A stretch of DNA of 26,417 nucleotides from positions 1-26,417 of IMG/VR virus record IMGVR_UViG_3300006921_000120. One strand, given 5' to 3'. Position 1 is the first letter of the stretch. Each line of letters starts with the position of its first letter. Below the pieces are notes generated by a model, which did no database searches, was not told where the DNA came from, and saw only the letters and a program-made list of their open reading frames with translations. The position numbers were made by a program, and so were the translations under genes. This document shows, in pieces, positions 7,289 through 13,695 of this stretch. This stretch comes from a virus.

Positions 7289-7890
7289 AGTTTATGATCT
7301 TGCACACTTAGTTTCCATTTAGGATTATCCAAGCATAGATTAATACAATGTAGCACATTGTCATTGTTTATAGTATAACCATCTGAATGAGGACTAACCC
7401 AATAGTTTTCTGCTTCAATTTTAGGATTAGGTATCTCTTGTCCTTTGTGTCTTACATATCGCAACTCATGTACTTTAGTATCTTTAAAATTTTTCTTAAT
7501 GACATGTTCTGCAACTTTAGGACTTATGCATATAAAATCTATACCATCAGGACATGAATGTAAGCCTGAAGTTTCAATTGCTTGAAAATATCCTTTGTCT
7601 TTAAACCATTGAACTATTGGAACATTCAATTGATCAAGTGGCTCTCCACCTGTCCAAGTTATTTCCTTACAATCCTTATTTGCTTCAAGCATCCAAGTAT
7701 GTATTTTTTCTAATTCCCACTCAGACCCTGATTCAAACTCAGTATCGCATTTAATCCCTGAAGCATAACATGCTCCTTGTGCTTTGCATCCTTGCAAACG
7801 AATAAAAAAAGTTGGAGTGCCTGATCTCTTGCCCTCGCCTTGTAGTGAATAAAATATCTCACTCACATTTAAAGTATTATTTTGTTCCAT
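7273..7890 (-). CDS. queE: 7-carboxy-7-deazaguanine synthase QueE (radical SAM)
   Basis: 205 residues. The start V-S-E-I-F-Y-S-L-Q-G-E-G-K-R-S-G-T-P-T-F-F-I-R is the classic QueE opening, and T-W-T-G-G-E-P-L-D near residue 80 is the SAM-binding motif. QueE converts carboxytetrahydropterin (CPH4) to 7-carboxy-7-deazaguanine. The iron-sulfur cysteines are oddly spaced: C35-x5-C41-x6-C48 followed by D-T-E-F, instead of CX3CX2C or CX14CX2C. The last cysteine plus D-T aligns with other QueE proteins, so the second ligand has moved. It overlaps QueD by 14 nt upstream and the FolE fusion downstream. Confidence 0.92.
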   Translation of the reverse strand: MEQNNTLNVSEIFYSLQGEGKRSGTPTFFIRLQGCKAQGACYASGIKCDTEFESGSEWELEKIHTWMLEANKDCKEITWTGGEPLDQLNVPIVQWFKDKGYFQAIETSGLHSCPDGIDFICISPKVAEHVIKKNFKDTKVHELRYVRHKGQEIPNPKIEAENYWVSPHSDGYTINNDNVLHCINLCLDNPKWKLSVQDHKLWNIL

Positions 7891-8272
7891 TGTAAATTAT
7901 TTTTGAAGTTTCTGTTTCTGCTAACTCGATTTGTACTATTGGTAGTTCTCTTTTGATTTGTACGAAAATCCAAATCGCCATGTTCTCGGCACTAGTATCA
8001 AAAGGCAATTCTATGAAAGGCTCATTGTCTAGTTTTAGTAATGTGCATAGAGGATCTTTTTCATGCAGTAAAAAATAATGATCGTATTGCTTGACAATTG
8101 GCTCTACTATTTTATCAATGTCTCCAAATAACATAGTAACACCATCTTTCATTTTATCAAACTCAAAAGTACATTTTATCTTATAAGTATGCCCATGAAT
8201 CCTACCGCACTTCTCATCTGCTTTCTTGTTTCTATGTGCAGCATAAAAGTGATATTTTTTTTCTATTTTCAT
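7877..8272 (-). CDS. queD: 6-carboxytetrahydropterin synthase QueD
   Basis: 131 residues, typical QueD/PTPS size. Zinc ligands H13 (Y-A-A-H), H26 and H28 (C-G-R-I-H-G-H-T-Y) are present, C22 is the expected catalytic cysteine, and D-T-S-A-E-N-M-A is the family's substrate-site motif. It converts dihydroneopterin triphosphate from FolE to 6-carboxy-5,6,7,8-tetrahydropterin. The gene overlaps the upstream dehydrogenase-like gene by 4 nt and QueE by 14 nt. Gene order and context (QueC, DpdA, QueE, FolE) make the deazaguanine role much more likely than biopterin synthesis. Confidence 0.93.
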   Translation of the reverse strand: MKIEKKYHFYAAHRNKKADEKCGRIHGHTYKIKCTFEFDKMKDGVTMLFGDIDKIVEPIVKQYDHYFLLHEKDPLCTLLKLDNEPFIELPFDTSAENMAIWIFVQIKRELPIVQIELAETETSKIIYNGTK

Positions 8273-8958
8273 TTTAATTTAGTTGATTCAAATAATCTTT
8301 TCTCCTCATTGTAGTTAGAAACTATTTGATGTTTATAATTCTTAAGATATTTTAGATACCATAAAACAACATATCCCATTCCATACTGAGTATAGCCTTT
8401 TTTGTGAATGATCGCATAAGGAATTTCTGCAACCTCATCAACATTAACTTCTTCTTCAGTATAGATATTCAAATTATGTTGTCCAAGTATGTCTTGTGTA
8501 ATACCTATTGACTTTGCTCTCATATTGTCTAAGGCGATTCCTAAGGCACTTATTTTGTTTTTTGGTATGCTTGTATTGGAGAGCAGATAATGCGCTAAGA
8601 TGTCATCAGGATTAGTTATAACAATCCATTCTCCTTTCATGTCATTTCTAATGATTGAATCAAGATACTTTTTATTGCGATCAATAAGATTAATTCTTTG
8701 CTCTCCGTCTAATTGTTTTACTCCCCCTGCTATTATATTTATATCTGCATCAGGATAATTATTATAAAAATAAGAAGTTATTTTGGTTGTTGATGTGAAA
8801 GGAGCATGGTTAATAAAATCTAATTTAATCCCTTCAATGTCTTGGTTAGTTATAAGATTAACTTTACAAGCAAGGCCCTCATAAATTATAAGATTACAAA
8901 TATTTAAACCAATATTTCCTGCTCCAAAGATATTGATGTTTTTAAATCTCATAGCCAA
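8269..8958 (-). CDS. Lactate/malate dehydrogenase-like NAD-binding protein
   Basis: 229 residues, about 80-100 shorter than cellular LDH/MDH, yet aligning by motif along most of its length. Rossmann motif I-F-G-A-G-N-I-G is at 10-17, and D-A-D-I-N-I-I-A-G-G at 70-79. Q82 and R88 lie in K-Q-L-D-G-E-Q-R, T-N-P-D-D-I-L is at 115-121, L-D144-N-M-R147 follows, and H161 is in G-Q-H. These match LDH Q102, R109, D168, R171 and H195, so the catalytic set looks complete, and Gln at position 102 is the lactate-type rather than malate-type residue. It sits between QueC and QueD with overlaps of 17 and 4 nt, so it is part of the deazaguanine operon. I know of no described role for such an enzyme there. 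It may modify the deazaguanine side chain, regenerate a cofactor or tweak host metabolism. Confidence 0.8.
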   Translation of the reverse strand: MAMRFKNINIFGAGNIGLNICNLIIYEGLACKVNLITNQDIEGIKLDFINHAPFTSTTKITSYFYNNYPDADINIIAGGVKQLDGEQRINLIDRNKKYLDSIIRNDMKGEWIVITNPDDILAHYLLSNTSIPKNKISALGIALDNMRAKSIGITQDILGQHNLNIYTEEEVNVDEVAEIPYAIIHKKGYTQYGMGYVVLWYLKYLKNYKHQIVSNYNEEKRLFESTKLK

Positions 8959-9511
8959 ACATTTTAAAAGTATCTATTTTCTTTTTGCATGGAATACATT
9001 CTAGGCATTCTTGAGAATCTTTAGGAAAATGACATGAAAAACATTCTTGGTATGCTTTTTCTATATCGCCACCAAGTTTTAGATATTCATTCAATATCTC
9101 AATTTTACTTTTGTCTTGGTAAGGTATCTCAATTTTTATTTTCTTTGCAACTAATTCTTTTGTCAAGACAGAATTAAAAAGTTTTTGAGTTGCTTTAATA
9201 AATTTTTCTTTTTTATCATAGTGTAAATCATCTGCAGTAGTTCCTAAGATTATAGTATCAGCATAATTAACTGCAATAGATAAAAAGATTAAATTCCTCA
9301 AAGGAATAGTTAAAAGATTATCGTCTTGCACATATTCAGCCAAGTCTATTTTTTTTATAATGACATCTTTTGGTAACCTTTTCTTTTCTTGTTCGTTTTG
9401 TTTAGTGCCTATATCAAAGAATAGTTTATGATCAGGTTTTAGAATCTTATCAATTAAGTAAGAATCCATACCACCACTATACAATAAAACTTTAGAGATT
9501 TTCCTCGGCAT
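8942..9511 (-). CDS. queC: 7-cyano-7-deazaguanine synthase QueC
   Basis: 189 residues. The PP-loop Y-S-G-G-M-D-S is at 11-17 for ATP. A zinc site C160-x8-C169-x2-C172-x2-C175 near the C-terminus matches QueC exactly, with an extra C157. L-G-T-T-A-D-D near residue 90 is another family motif. It converts 7-carboxy-7-deazaguanine plus ammonia to preQ0 using ATP. It is slightly shorter than the usual 220-230 residues. It overlaps DpdA by 20 nt upstream and the dehydrogenase-like gene by 17 nt downstream. Confidence 0.92.
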   Translation of the reverse strand: MPRKISKVLLYSGGMDSYLIDKILKPDHKLFFDIGTKQNEQEKKRLPKDVIIKKIDLAEYVQDDNLLTIPLRNLIFLSIAVNYADTIILGTTADDLHYDKKEKFIKATQKLFNSVLTKELVAKKIKIEIPYQDKSKIEILNEYLKLGGDIEKAYQECFSCHFPKDSQECLECIPCKKKIDTFKMFGYEI

Positions 9512-10232
9512 ATTTTTGAAATTTATTCCATTCTTTAAAATTATGAATAAGCATCTCTAGTTTTTTATCCTCTCTAACTTTCATGCCTATTCCTACTGCA
9601 GTTCTTTTTTTAATTTTTGTTCCATCAAACCATTGATACTCTCCAAACCTACCTGCATTTAACCAAGTTGTCGAATCAACAGAATACCATTTTATTTTTT
9701 TAAGCCAATCCATTTTAGTAAATCCTAAACCATGCACTTTTGTTCCTTTTTTATTCGCATAGTCAACCATCATTCGCAAGTATTTATATTCTTTGCCTGA
9801 AACACCTGCAGAAACTAATCCACCTATTGCAACATAGTCATACTCCTCAACTAATTTATACCAATAGTCAATTCCCCTAGATTTATGCCAAACAGGAATA
9901 GTTGGTTTACCTATTCTTTGTTCGATTTTATCTCTTATGATTTCAACTTTATCTAAACCAATGATCGAATCTATATCTAGTTCAAAAAAGTAATTTTGTT
10001 TTGTCTTTTCAATGAATGAACAATACTTATCTACATATAAATCCCAATCTGCTTTTTTACCTCGCAAAAAACTAAATGCTCCTGAGTCTAAGATATGTTT
10101 GTCATGCAATACATAGTCGCCATACTTCCCATTCTTATGCTCATAAAAAGAACTTAATATCAAAGTGTCTTTATATTCTGCCTTTGAAATTTTATTCTCA
10201 ATTAGTTTAAATCCTGCTAGATAGATTTTCAT
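9492..10232 (-). CDS. dpdA: DpdA-like 7-deazaguanine DNA transglycosylase
   Basis: 246 residues, the size of phage DpdA proteins, which are compact relatives of tRNA-guanine transglycosylases. Seen motifs are L-D49-S-G-A-F-S-F-L, W-H-K-S-R-G near 115, V-A-I-G-G-L-V near 134, V-H-G-L-G-F-T near 165 and S-V-D-S-T-T-W-L near 185. They mark the TIM-barrel substrate and active-site positions of the family. It would exchange guanine in phage DNA for preQ0 or a derivative. The gene overlaps the ParB-like gene by 4 nt and QueC by 20 nt. An archaeosine/queuosine tRNA enzyme is less likely because it lacks the tRNA-binding extensions and zinc site. Confidence 0.88.
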   Translation of the reverse strand: MKIYLAGFKLIENKISKAEYKDTLILSSFYEHKNGKYGDYVLHDKHILDSGAFSFLRGKKADWDLYVDKYCSFIEKTKQNYFFELDIDSIIGLDKVEIIRDKIEQRIGKPTIPVWHKSRGIDYWYKLVEEYDYVAIGGLVSAGVSGKEYKYLRMMVDYANKKGTKVHGLGFTKMDWLKKIKWYSVDSTTWLNAGRFGEYQWFDGTKIKKRTAVGIGMKVREDKKLEMLIHNFKEWNKFQKYAEENL

Positions 10233-10759
10233 TTAGTTAAAAGATTATAGATTGCATTTTCTTTAGTTCCCCCTATCTCTGCAAGTTTATCTATTATGAT
10301 CGCATACTCATCTTGAGTATATTCTAAAACTATTTTTTGAATGTCAGAAATTTCCTCGTCTTTATCTTCAAAAAAGTCCCCATAATTTTCCTCAGTCGGT
10401 TGCCATACATCCATTCCCCATTCTTTCAGTTGAACTTCATCCCATTTATTTGCAAGAATATCCCACTCCCATTCTCCAAAACCAACATTGTCTTTGATTA
10501 TAAACTCATCTTTTTGTTCTTCAGTTAGATTCTCTACTTTTTCAATCCATACTTCTTTTAATCCTGCTTCTTTACATGCTCTCAATCGCATGTTACCACC
10601 TAACACTACATTGTTCTCATCAACAACTATAGGTCTTATTTGCAACATTTGAGGAAATTCTTTAATTGATGTAACTAATTTCTCAAATTTAGTGTCTTTA
10701 ATAATTCTTGGATTATTAGCATTTTGGTTTATAATGTTTATCTTAACTTTCTGTACCAT
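10229..10759 (-). CDS. ParB-like nuclease-domain protein
   Basis: 176 residues. Residues 1-100 form a ParB/Srx domain: N-N-P-R-I-I-K-D near 15, P-Q-M-L-Q-I-R-P-I-V-V-D near 36, and the signature G-G-N-M-R-L-R-A-C near 54. The rest (about 100-176) is acidic and has a helical region but no clear second domain such as a methylase. In phages this domain is often carried next to DNA-modifying enzymes. Here it starts the deazaguanine operon and overlaps dpdA by 4 nt, which suggests a DNA-binding or targeting role for DpdA. TCTATTAT and 5 nt precede its ATG, so the operon probably begins here. Confidence 0.82.
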   Translation of the reverse strand: MVQKVKINIINQNANNPRIIKDTKFEKLVTSIKEFPQMLQIRPIVVDENNVVLGGNMRLRACKEAGLKEVWIEKVENLTEEQKDEFIIKDNVGFGEWEWDILANKWDEVQLKEWGMDVWQPTEENYGDFFEDKDEEISDIQKIVLEYTQDEYAIIIDKLAEIGGTKENAIYNLLTK

Positions 10760-10776
10760 AGTATATAATAGATTTT
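10760..10776 (-). promoter_or_regulatory. Candidate promoter (TCTATTAT motif) of DNA-modification operon
   Basis: TCTATTAT-ATACT-ATG on the minus strand, with TATTAT at 10765-10770, is identical over 16 bases to the copy before the tail chaperone at 4703. Upstream, both copies also share an A-rich stretch with ACAAAAA and TAACC. It occupies the whole 21-nt gap before the ParB-like gene. See the matching entries at 4704, 23142, 25595 and 26332. Confidence 0.45.
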
Positions 10777-10780
10777 TAGG

Positions 10781-11008
10781 TTATTTATTTTTGTCAATGA
10801 TTCTGTCTAACTCAAAGTGTAAATGATTAATTGCTTTTCTTAAATCTTGGACAGGCGAATCATGTTTTCTGTCTGATCGCAAAAGATAACTTACTGCAGT
10901 TCCTACATTGTAGTTCAAGTCATAATCTTCAACAATTTTTCTTGCTTCATAACCATACTTTTTTCCTATATAGTAATTAGGAATCTTTTCTTGTTTCTTC
11001 ATTTTCAA
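10781..11008 (-). CDS. DUF3310-like small phage protein
   Basis: 75 residues. The pattern Y-Y-I-G then N-V-G-T-A-V-S-Y-L-L-R then D-L-R-K-A-I-N-H-L is that of the DUF3310 family, short phage proteins sometimes annotated as nucleotide kinase-like although no activity is established. The size fits. The ATG overlaps the end of the preceding hypothetical gene by 32 nt; the internal Met at residue 3 is an alternative start. It is the last gene before the modification operon. Confidence 0.6.
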   Translation of the reverse strand: MKMKKQEKIPNYYIGKKYGYEARKIVEDYDLNYNVGTAVSYLLRSDRKHDSPVQDLRKAINHLHFELDRIIDKNK

Positions 11009-11174
11009 TTTCTTTTAGTAGTTGAGTTGGTGTATAGATAGTTAGGTCGCTTCCATAGTTATTGTAAATCATAGTGAAAGTTTCATCTTTTCCTTTATCC
11101 CAAGTCCATAACACATTTAACTTGTTTTTAATTTGTTTTCTTAATATCGATTTTATATTCTTATAATTCTTCAT
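10977..11174 (-). CDS. Hypothetical protein, 65 aa
   Basis: I do not recognise this protein. The frame is open further upstream to 11258, but that would overlap the zinc-ribbon gene by 98 nt. The ATG at 11174 gives a 14-nt overlap like those elsewhere in the window and a normal start, MKNYKNIKS. It is basic at the N-terminus (K-S-I-L-R-K-Q-I-K-N-K-L) and acidic at the C-terminus, with a W-T-W-D core. It is probably a small soluble early or middle protein. Confidence 0.55.
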   Translation of the reverse strand: MKNYKNIKSILRKQIKNKLNVLWTWDKGKDETFTMIYNNYGSDLTIYTPTQLLKEIENEETRKDS

Positions 11175-11580
11175 AATAATGATAGATTTTAGATATTCCT
11201 TTGAAGCATGTATTAAGACAACCTGAACAATTGGTTGTGGTATTATACTGACCACCATAGATTATATTATAAAGTTCAATCATTTTTCTTTTAGTTGCCT
11301 GATCTTTTGCTTTGCCTGTTTTGATGTCAGGATAAATTTTTCTTACTTCATCTATTAAATCTTGAGGTAAATCTTTAGTTAATTCTTGAGGATCATAACC
11401 AAAGTCATGCATTTTCCAAAAATATTTAGGGCAATGTTGTTGAGAAATTCTTGCCTTGATTTTCATAAAGCAACCGCAAATTTTACAATTGCCTAAAAGT
11501 GATTGATAATACTCGCAAGATTTACATTGAGTAATTCTTTTCTCATAAACTTCTGATGGTACAAAAAAAGGTTTACTCAT
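11161..11580 (-). CDS. Zinc-ribbon protein of unknown function
   Basis: 139 residues. Near the N-terminus it has C-K-S-C, then C-K-I-C-G-C about ten residues later, then H-C-P near residue 50, a metal-binding cluster common in small phage proteins (DUF6171-like by recollection). A second group, C-S-G-C-L-N-T-C, lies near residue 118. The part between (about 55-110) is helical and charged. It overlaps the sigma-like gene by 8 nt. A nucleic-acid or polymerase-binding adaptor is possible but cannot be shown. Confidence 0.65.
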   Translation of the reverse strand: MSKPFFVPSEVYEKRITQCKSCEYYQSLLGNCKICGCFMKIKARISQQHCPKYFWKMHDFGYDPQELTKDLPQDLIDEVRKIYPDIKTGKAKDQATKRKMIELYNIIYGGQYNTTTNCSGCLNTCFKGISKIYHYYEEL

Positions 11581-12145
11581 TTTCTATTTTTTTTATTATT
11601 TTGTTTCTCGTATTTTGAATAGTAGTAAAAATATGATTTCGACTAATCCCTGTTTTTTCTGCTATTGAATCAAAAGTATTTTTTTCTGTATAGTACAACT
11701 CAAACATTCGTTTCTCATACCAATGAAATTTTTCCAAAATAAGATCTATCCTTTCTAACTTTTCCCATTTTGCTTCTTCAGTTTGATCTTGCTCTGGCAT
11801 ATTATAGATTGAGTTGTGGTACTCATTTTGTATTTTATCATAACTTGAGGAAGTATTTTTATGAGTCATTCCAACTAAATTTTTGTAATATTTTCTATAC
11901 TTATAATAAAAAGGAGAACGAACTGAAGTTAAACTTCTTTTCAATACAACTGCTCCATATCTTATGATCCCATCTTCCCCATCTTTGTCGTAGATATTTT
12001 TTAAAGTTTCAGGATTCATTTGCAAAAAATAAAGCATTAATTCTTGTACTGCATCATTTATTGCTTCCTCATCTTTAGTTAAACCAAAGCACATTTTCTT
12101 AAAGAATTTGCTCAATGATGCAATATGCTTATAGATTTTATTCAT
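11573..12145 (-). CDS. Sigma-70-like transcription regulator
   Basis: 190 residues. The N-terminal helices (D-A-V-Q-E-L-M-L-Y-F-L near residue 30) resemble sigma region 2. After a basic, Tyr-rich middle segment there is a region 4-like helix-turn-helix: W-Y-E-K-R-M-F-E-L-Y-Y then F-D-S-I-A-E-K-T-G-I-S-R-N-H-I-F-T-T-I near 160-180. This two-domain plan is that of ECF-type sigma factors and phage late regulators. No gene of another function fits better. It is a good candidate to recognise the TCTATTAT motifs before late genes. Overlaps of 8 nt on both sides place it in the middle operon. Divergence is high, so the call is moderate. Confidence 0.55.
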   Translation of the reverse strand: MNKIYKHIASLSKFFKKMCFGLTKDEEAINDAVQELMLYFLQMNPETLKNIYDKDGEDGIIRYGAVVLKRSLTSVRSPFYYKYRKYYKNLVGMTHKNTSSSYDKIQNEYHNSIYNMPEQDQTEEAKWEKLERIDLILEKFHWYEKRMFELYYTEKNTFDSIAEKTGISRNHIFTTIQNTRNKIIKKIENE

Positions 12146-12500
12146 TTTTAAATTCCATGAGGTCTATTTTATTAACTGTATCTTCAAGAAGTTTAGTTAA
12201 AACTGATCGAATCGAATAGATTCTTTTGTGGTTTTTTTTGTTTTCCATACCTGCTAAAAAACCATTAGTCATGACAGACAAGTTAATTGGTATAATCATT
12301 ATCCAATCGTACCAATTTTGTCGATTCACAGCATTTCCATAAGTGTTGTGGTATTCTATAATGATGTCATATATCTCAAGATATTGAGAATATTTTGAAT
12401 CTGATGCTAGGTCTTTGATGAGGTCTTTAGTAATTAAAATATAATTACCGACTAAGATTTGGTGCTCATGATTTGCATAGATCACTTTTCGCATGGACAA
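12138..12500 (-). CDS. Hypothetical protein, 120 aa
   Basis: I do not recognise this protein. It looks mostly helical, with a moderately hydrophobic stretch (W-I-M-I-I-P-I-N-L-S-V-M, about residues 66-77) that is not long enough to be a clear membrane helix. The C-terminus is charged. It overlaps the sigma-like gene by 8 nt and follows NinG by 14 nt. Tight linkage to the sigma-like gene could mean an accessory role in transcription, but that is a guess. Confidence 0.65.
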   Translation of the reverse strand: MSMRKVIYANHEHQILVGNYILITKDLIKDLASDSKYSQYLEIYDIIIEYHNTYGNAVNRQNWYDWIMIIPINLSVMTNGFLAGMENKKNHKRIYSIRSVLTKLLEDTVNKIDLMEFKNE

Positions 12501-12514
12501 ATCTAAGAAAAAAA

Positions 12515-12928
12515 TTAACTTATTCCTTTGTCTTTTTTTAACTTATCAACATGTTTCTTGTAGTAACTAATTTTGATGTCATAATCTACTCTAGTAAATT
12601 TGACTATTTGCCTTGCTTGATATTCTAACTCTAATGCTTTTCCATCTCCATACTTTGCATCTAATCCTAAAGCAAATTTAAACTGCTCTCCATACCTAAA
12701 CACATTGCAACCACTACATTGGATTTGACAATTTTCCTCATCAAATCTTGTAGGCAAAAATTTCCTAGATTGAAAGTGACCGCATTGCATACCATTTTTA
12801 TAGTGAGCAATTTTGTGGCATGTGAAACATTCAACCATGCCTTGATCATCTGCATTTCTTAATCTAATGAATAAACTAAACCAAGTGTCTAATTCTTTTT
12901 TTAATTTACTCAATGATTTCTTTCGCAT
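12515..12928 (-). CDS. ninG: NinG/Rap-like recombination protein
   Basis: 137 residues from the chosen ATG at 12928 (M-R-K-K-S-L-S-K-L); an ATG at 12952 would add 8. The family pattern is clear: W-F-S-L-F-I-R-L-R, C-F-T-C-H-K, M-Q-C-G-H-F-Q-S-R, T-R-F-D-E-E-N-C, then Q-C-S-G-C-N. These Cys/His residues form the HNH-like zinc site of lambda NinG (Rap), which acts on branched DNA during recombination. The shorter start is chosen because homologs open with this lysine-rich segment and because it reduces the overlap with the nuclease gene to 23 nt. Cysteine pairs are complete. Confidence 0.85.
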   Translation of the reverse strand: MRKKSLSKLKKELDTWFSLFIRLRNADDQGMVECFTCHKIAHYKNGMQCGHFQSRKFLPTRFDEENCQIQCSGCNVFRYGEQFKFALGLDAKYGDGKALELEYQARQIVKFTRVDYDIKISYYKKHVDKLKKDKGIS

Positions 12929-13400
12929 AAATTTTAGTATAAGTTGATTCAATTACTTCCCAATTAAAAACTTCAGAATGAGGAATCCAACAATATTTTG
13001 CTTTATGTTTAGTTATTGGTTGAATAAAAAAGTAATGAGTAATTTCTTTGTTAGAATTATTTTGTGCTTTGTAGTTGATTCTCAATTGATTAGATTTAGA
13101 TTTTACTCCTTTGACATCAATTAGATATTTTTCTCCTATTCCATGCAATATTATATCTGCTCCGACTATAGGATTTGCGTCTATTAATTTTGCTACTTCA
13201 ACATCTGAATCTTTAAAATAATGTCTTGCGATCAATTCTGCAAGTATTCCTAACATTGAAATCTTATGCTCCTGCTCTCCTCTATATTTTTCTGTTCCTT
13301 TCTTATAGACATGTTGTGAATGAAAAGTTCTTAAATGTGCAAGTTCGTCTGCTAAATCTACAAAACAACTTGGGTATTCAAATTCTTGCCATTTACTCAT
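12906..13400 (-). CDS. PD-(D/E)XK-type nuclease-like protein
   Basis: 164 residues. G-I-L-A-E-L-I-A-R-H-Y-F (about 50-61) would give the first acidic residue. P-I-V-G-A-D-I-I-L (about 77-85) and Y-L-I-D-V-K-G-V (about 91-98) then match the D...D-x-K arrangement of PD-(D/E)XK endonucleases, with a following basic strand. Small single-domain members act in phage recombination or DNA degradation, and the neighbour NinG fits that. The start ATG lies within the end of a small membrane ORF. Identification rests on the motif only. Confidence 0.6.
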   Translation of the reverse strand: MSKWQEFEYPSCFVDLADELAHLRTFHSQHVYKKGTEKYRGEQEHKISMLGILAELIARHYFKDSDVEVAKLIDANPIVGADIILHGIGEKYLIDVKGVKSKSNQLRINYKAQNNSNKEITHYFFIQPITKHKAKYCWIPHSEVFNWEVIESTYTKIYAKEIIE

Positions 13401-13476
13401 CAGTTGGGGGTGTAAAATATGCTTCCAAAATACACCAAACTATAATAGAAATCCAAATGCTTAACGCTATATTCAT
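13393..13476 (-). CDS. 27-residue hydrophobic micro-protein
   Basis: ATG at 13476 directly follows the TAA of the preceding gene (TAA-ATG with no gap). The frame runs 27 codons and ends in ATGAGTAA, where its stop overlaps the start of the nuclease-like gene by 8 nt. The peptide (MNIALSIWISIIVWCILEAY then a short F-T-P-P-T-D-E tail) has one membrane-like helix of about 18 residues and an acidic end. Exact fit between both neighbours argues for real translation. The function is unknown. Confidence 0.5.
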   Translation of the reverse strand: MNIALSIWISIIVWCILEAYFTPPTDE

Positions 13477-13695
13477 TTAAAAGTGTTCTTTACATTCAGG
13501 ACATATTCTTATGTCTTCAAGTATTCCTTTGACTTCAATGTTGCAACAAGTATATTCTATCTCTTCCTCGTCTGCATATTCACAAGCCGAGTTATAGATA
13601 TTTTTATCGCATTGCATGACATAATCTACAAAACGATCATACCATGCTAACCATTCTTCATCTGTAGTTCTTTTTTCGTACCAATCTGGATTCAT
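13477..13695 (-). CDS. Hypothetical protein with C-terminal cysteines
   Basis: 72 residues, acidic, Trp/Tyr-rich at the N-terminus (N-P-D-W-Y-E-K-R-T-T-D-E-E-W-L-A-W-Y). It ends in C-C-N then I-C-P-E-C-K-E-H-F, which may bind zinc. It overlaps the next upstream gene by 4 nt and touches the micro-protein downstream. I do not recognise a family. Confidence 0.6.
   Translation of the reverse strand: MNPDWYEKRTTDEEWLAWYDRFVDYVMQCDKNIYNSACEYADEEEIEYTCCNIEVKGILEDIRICPECKEHF

Noticed and set aside
13440-13446. Sixth TATTAT motif upstream of the nuclease-like gene
   Set aside because: It lies within the 27-codon micro-ORF and 40 nt from the nuclease ATG, without the 5-nt spacing of the other copies, so it may be chance in AT-rich DNA.
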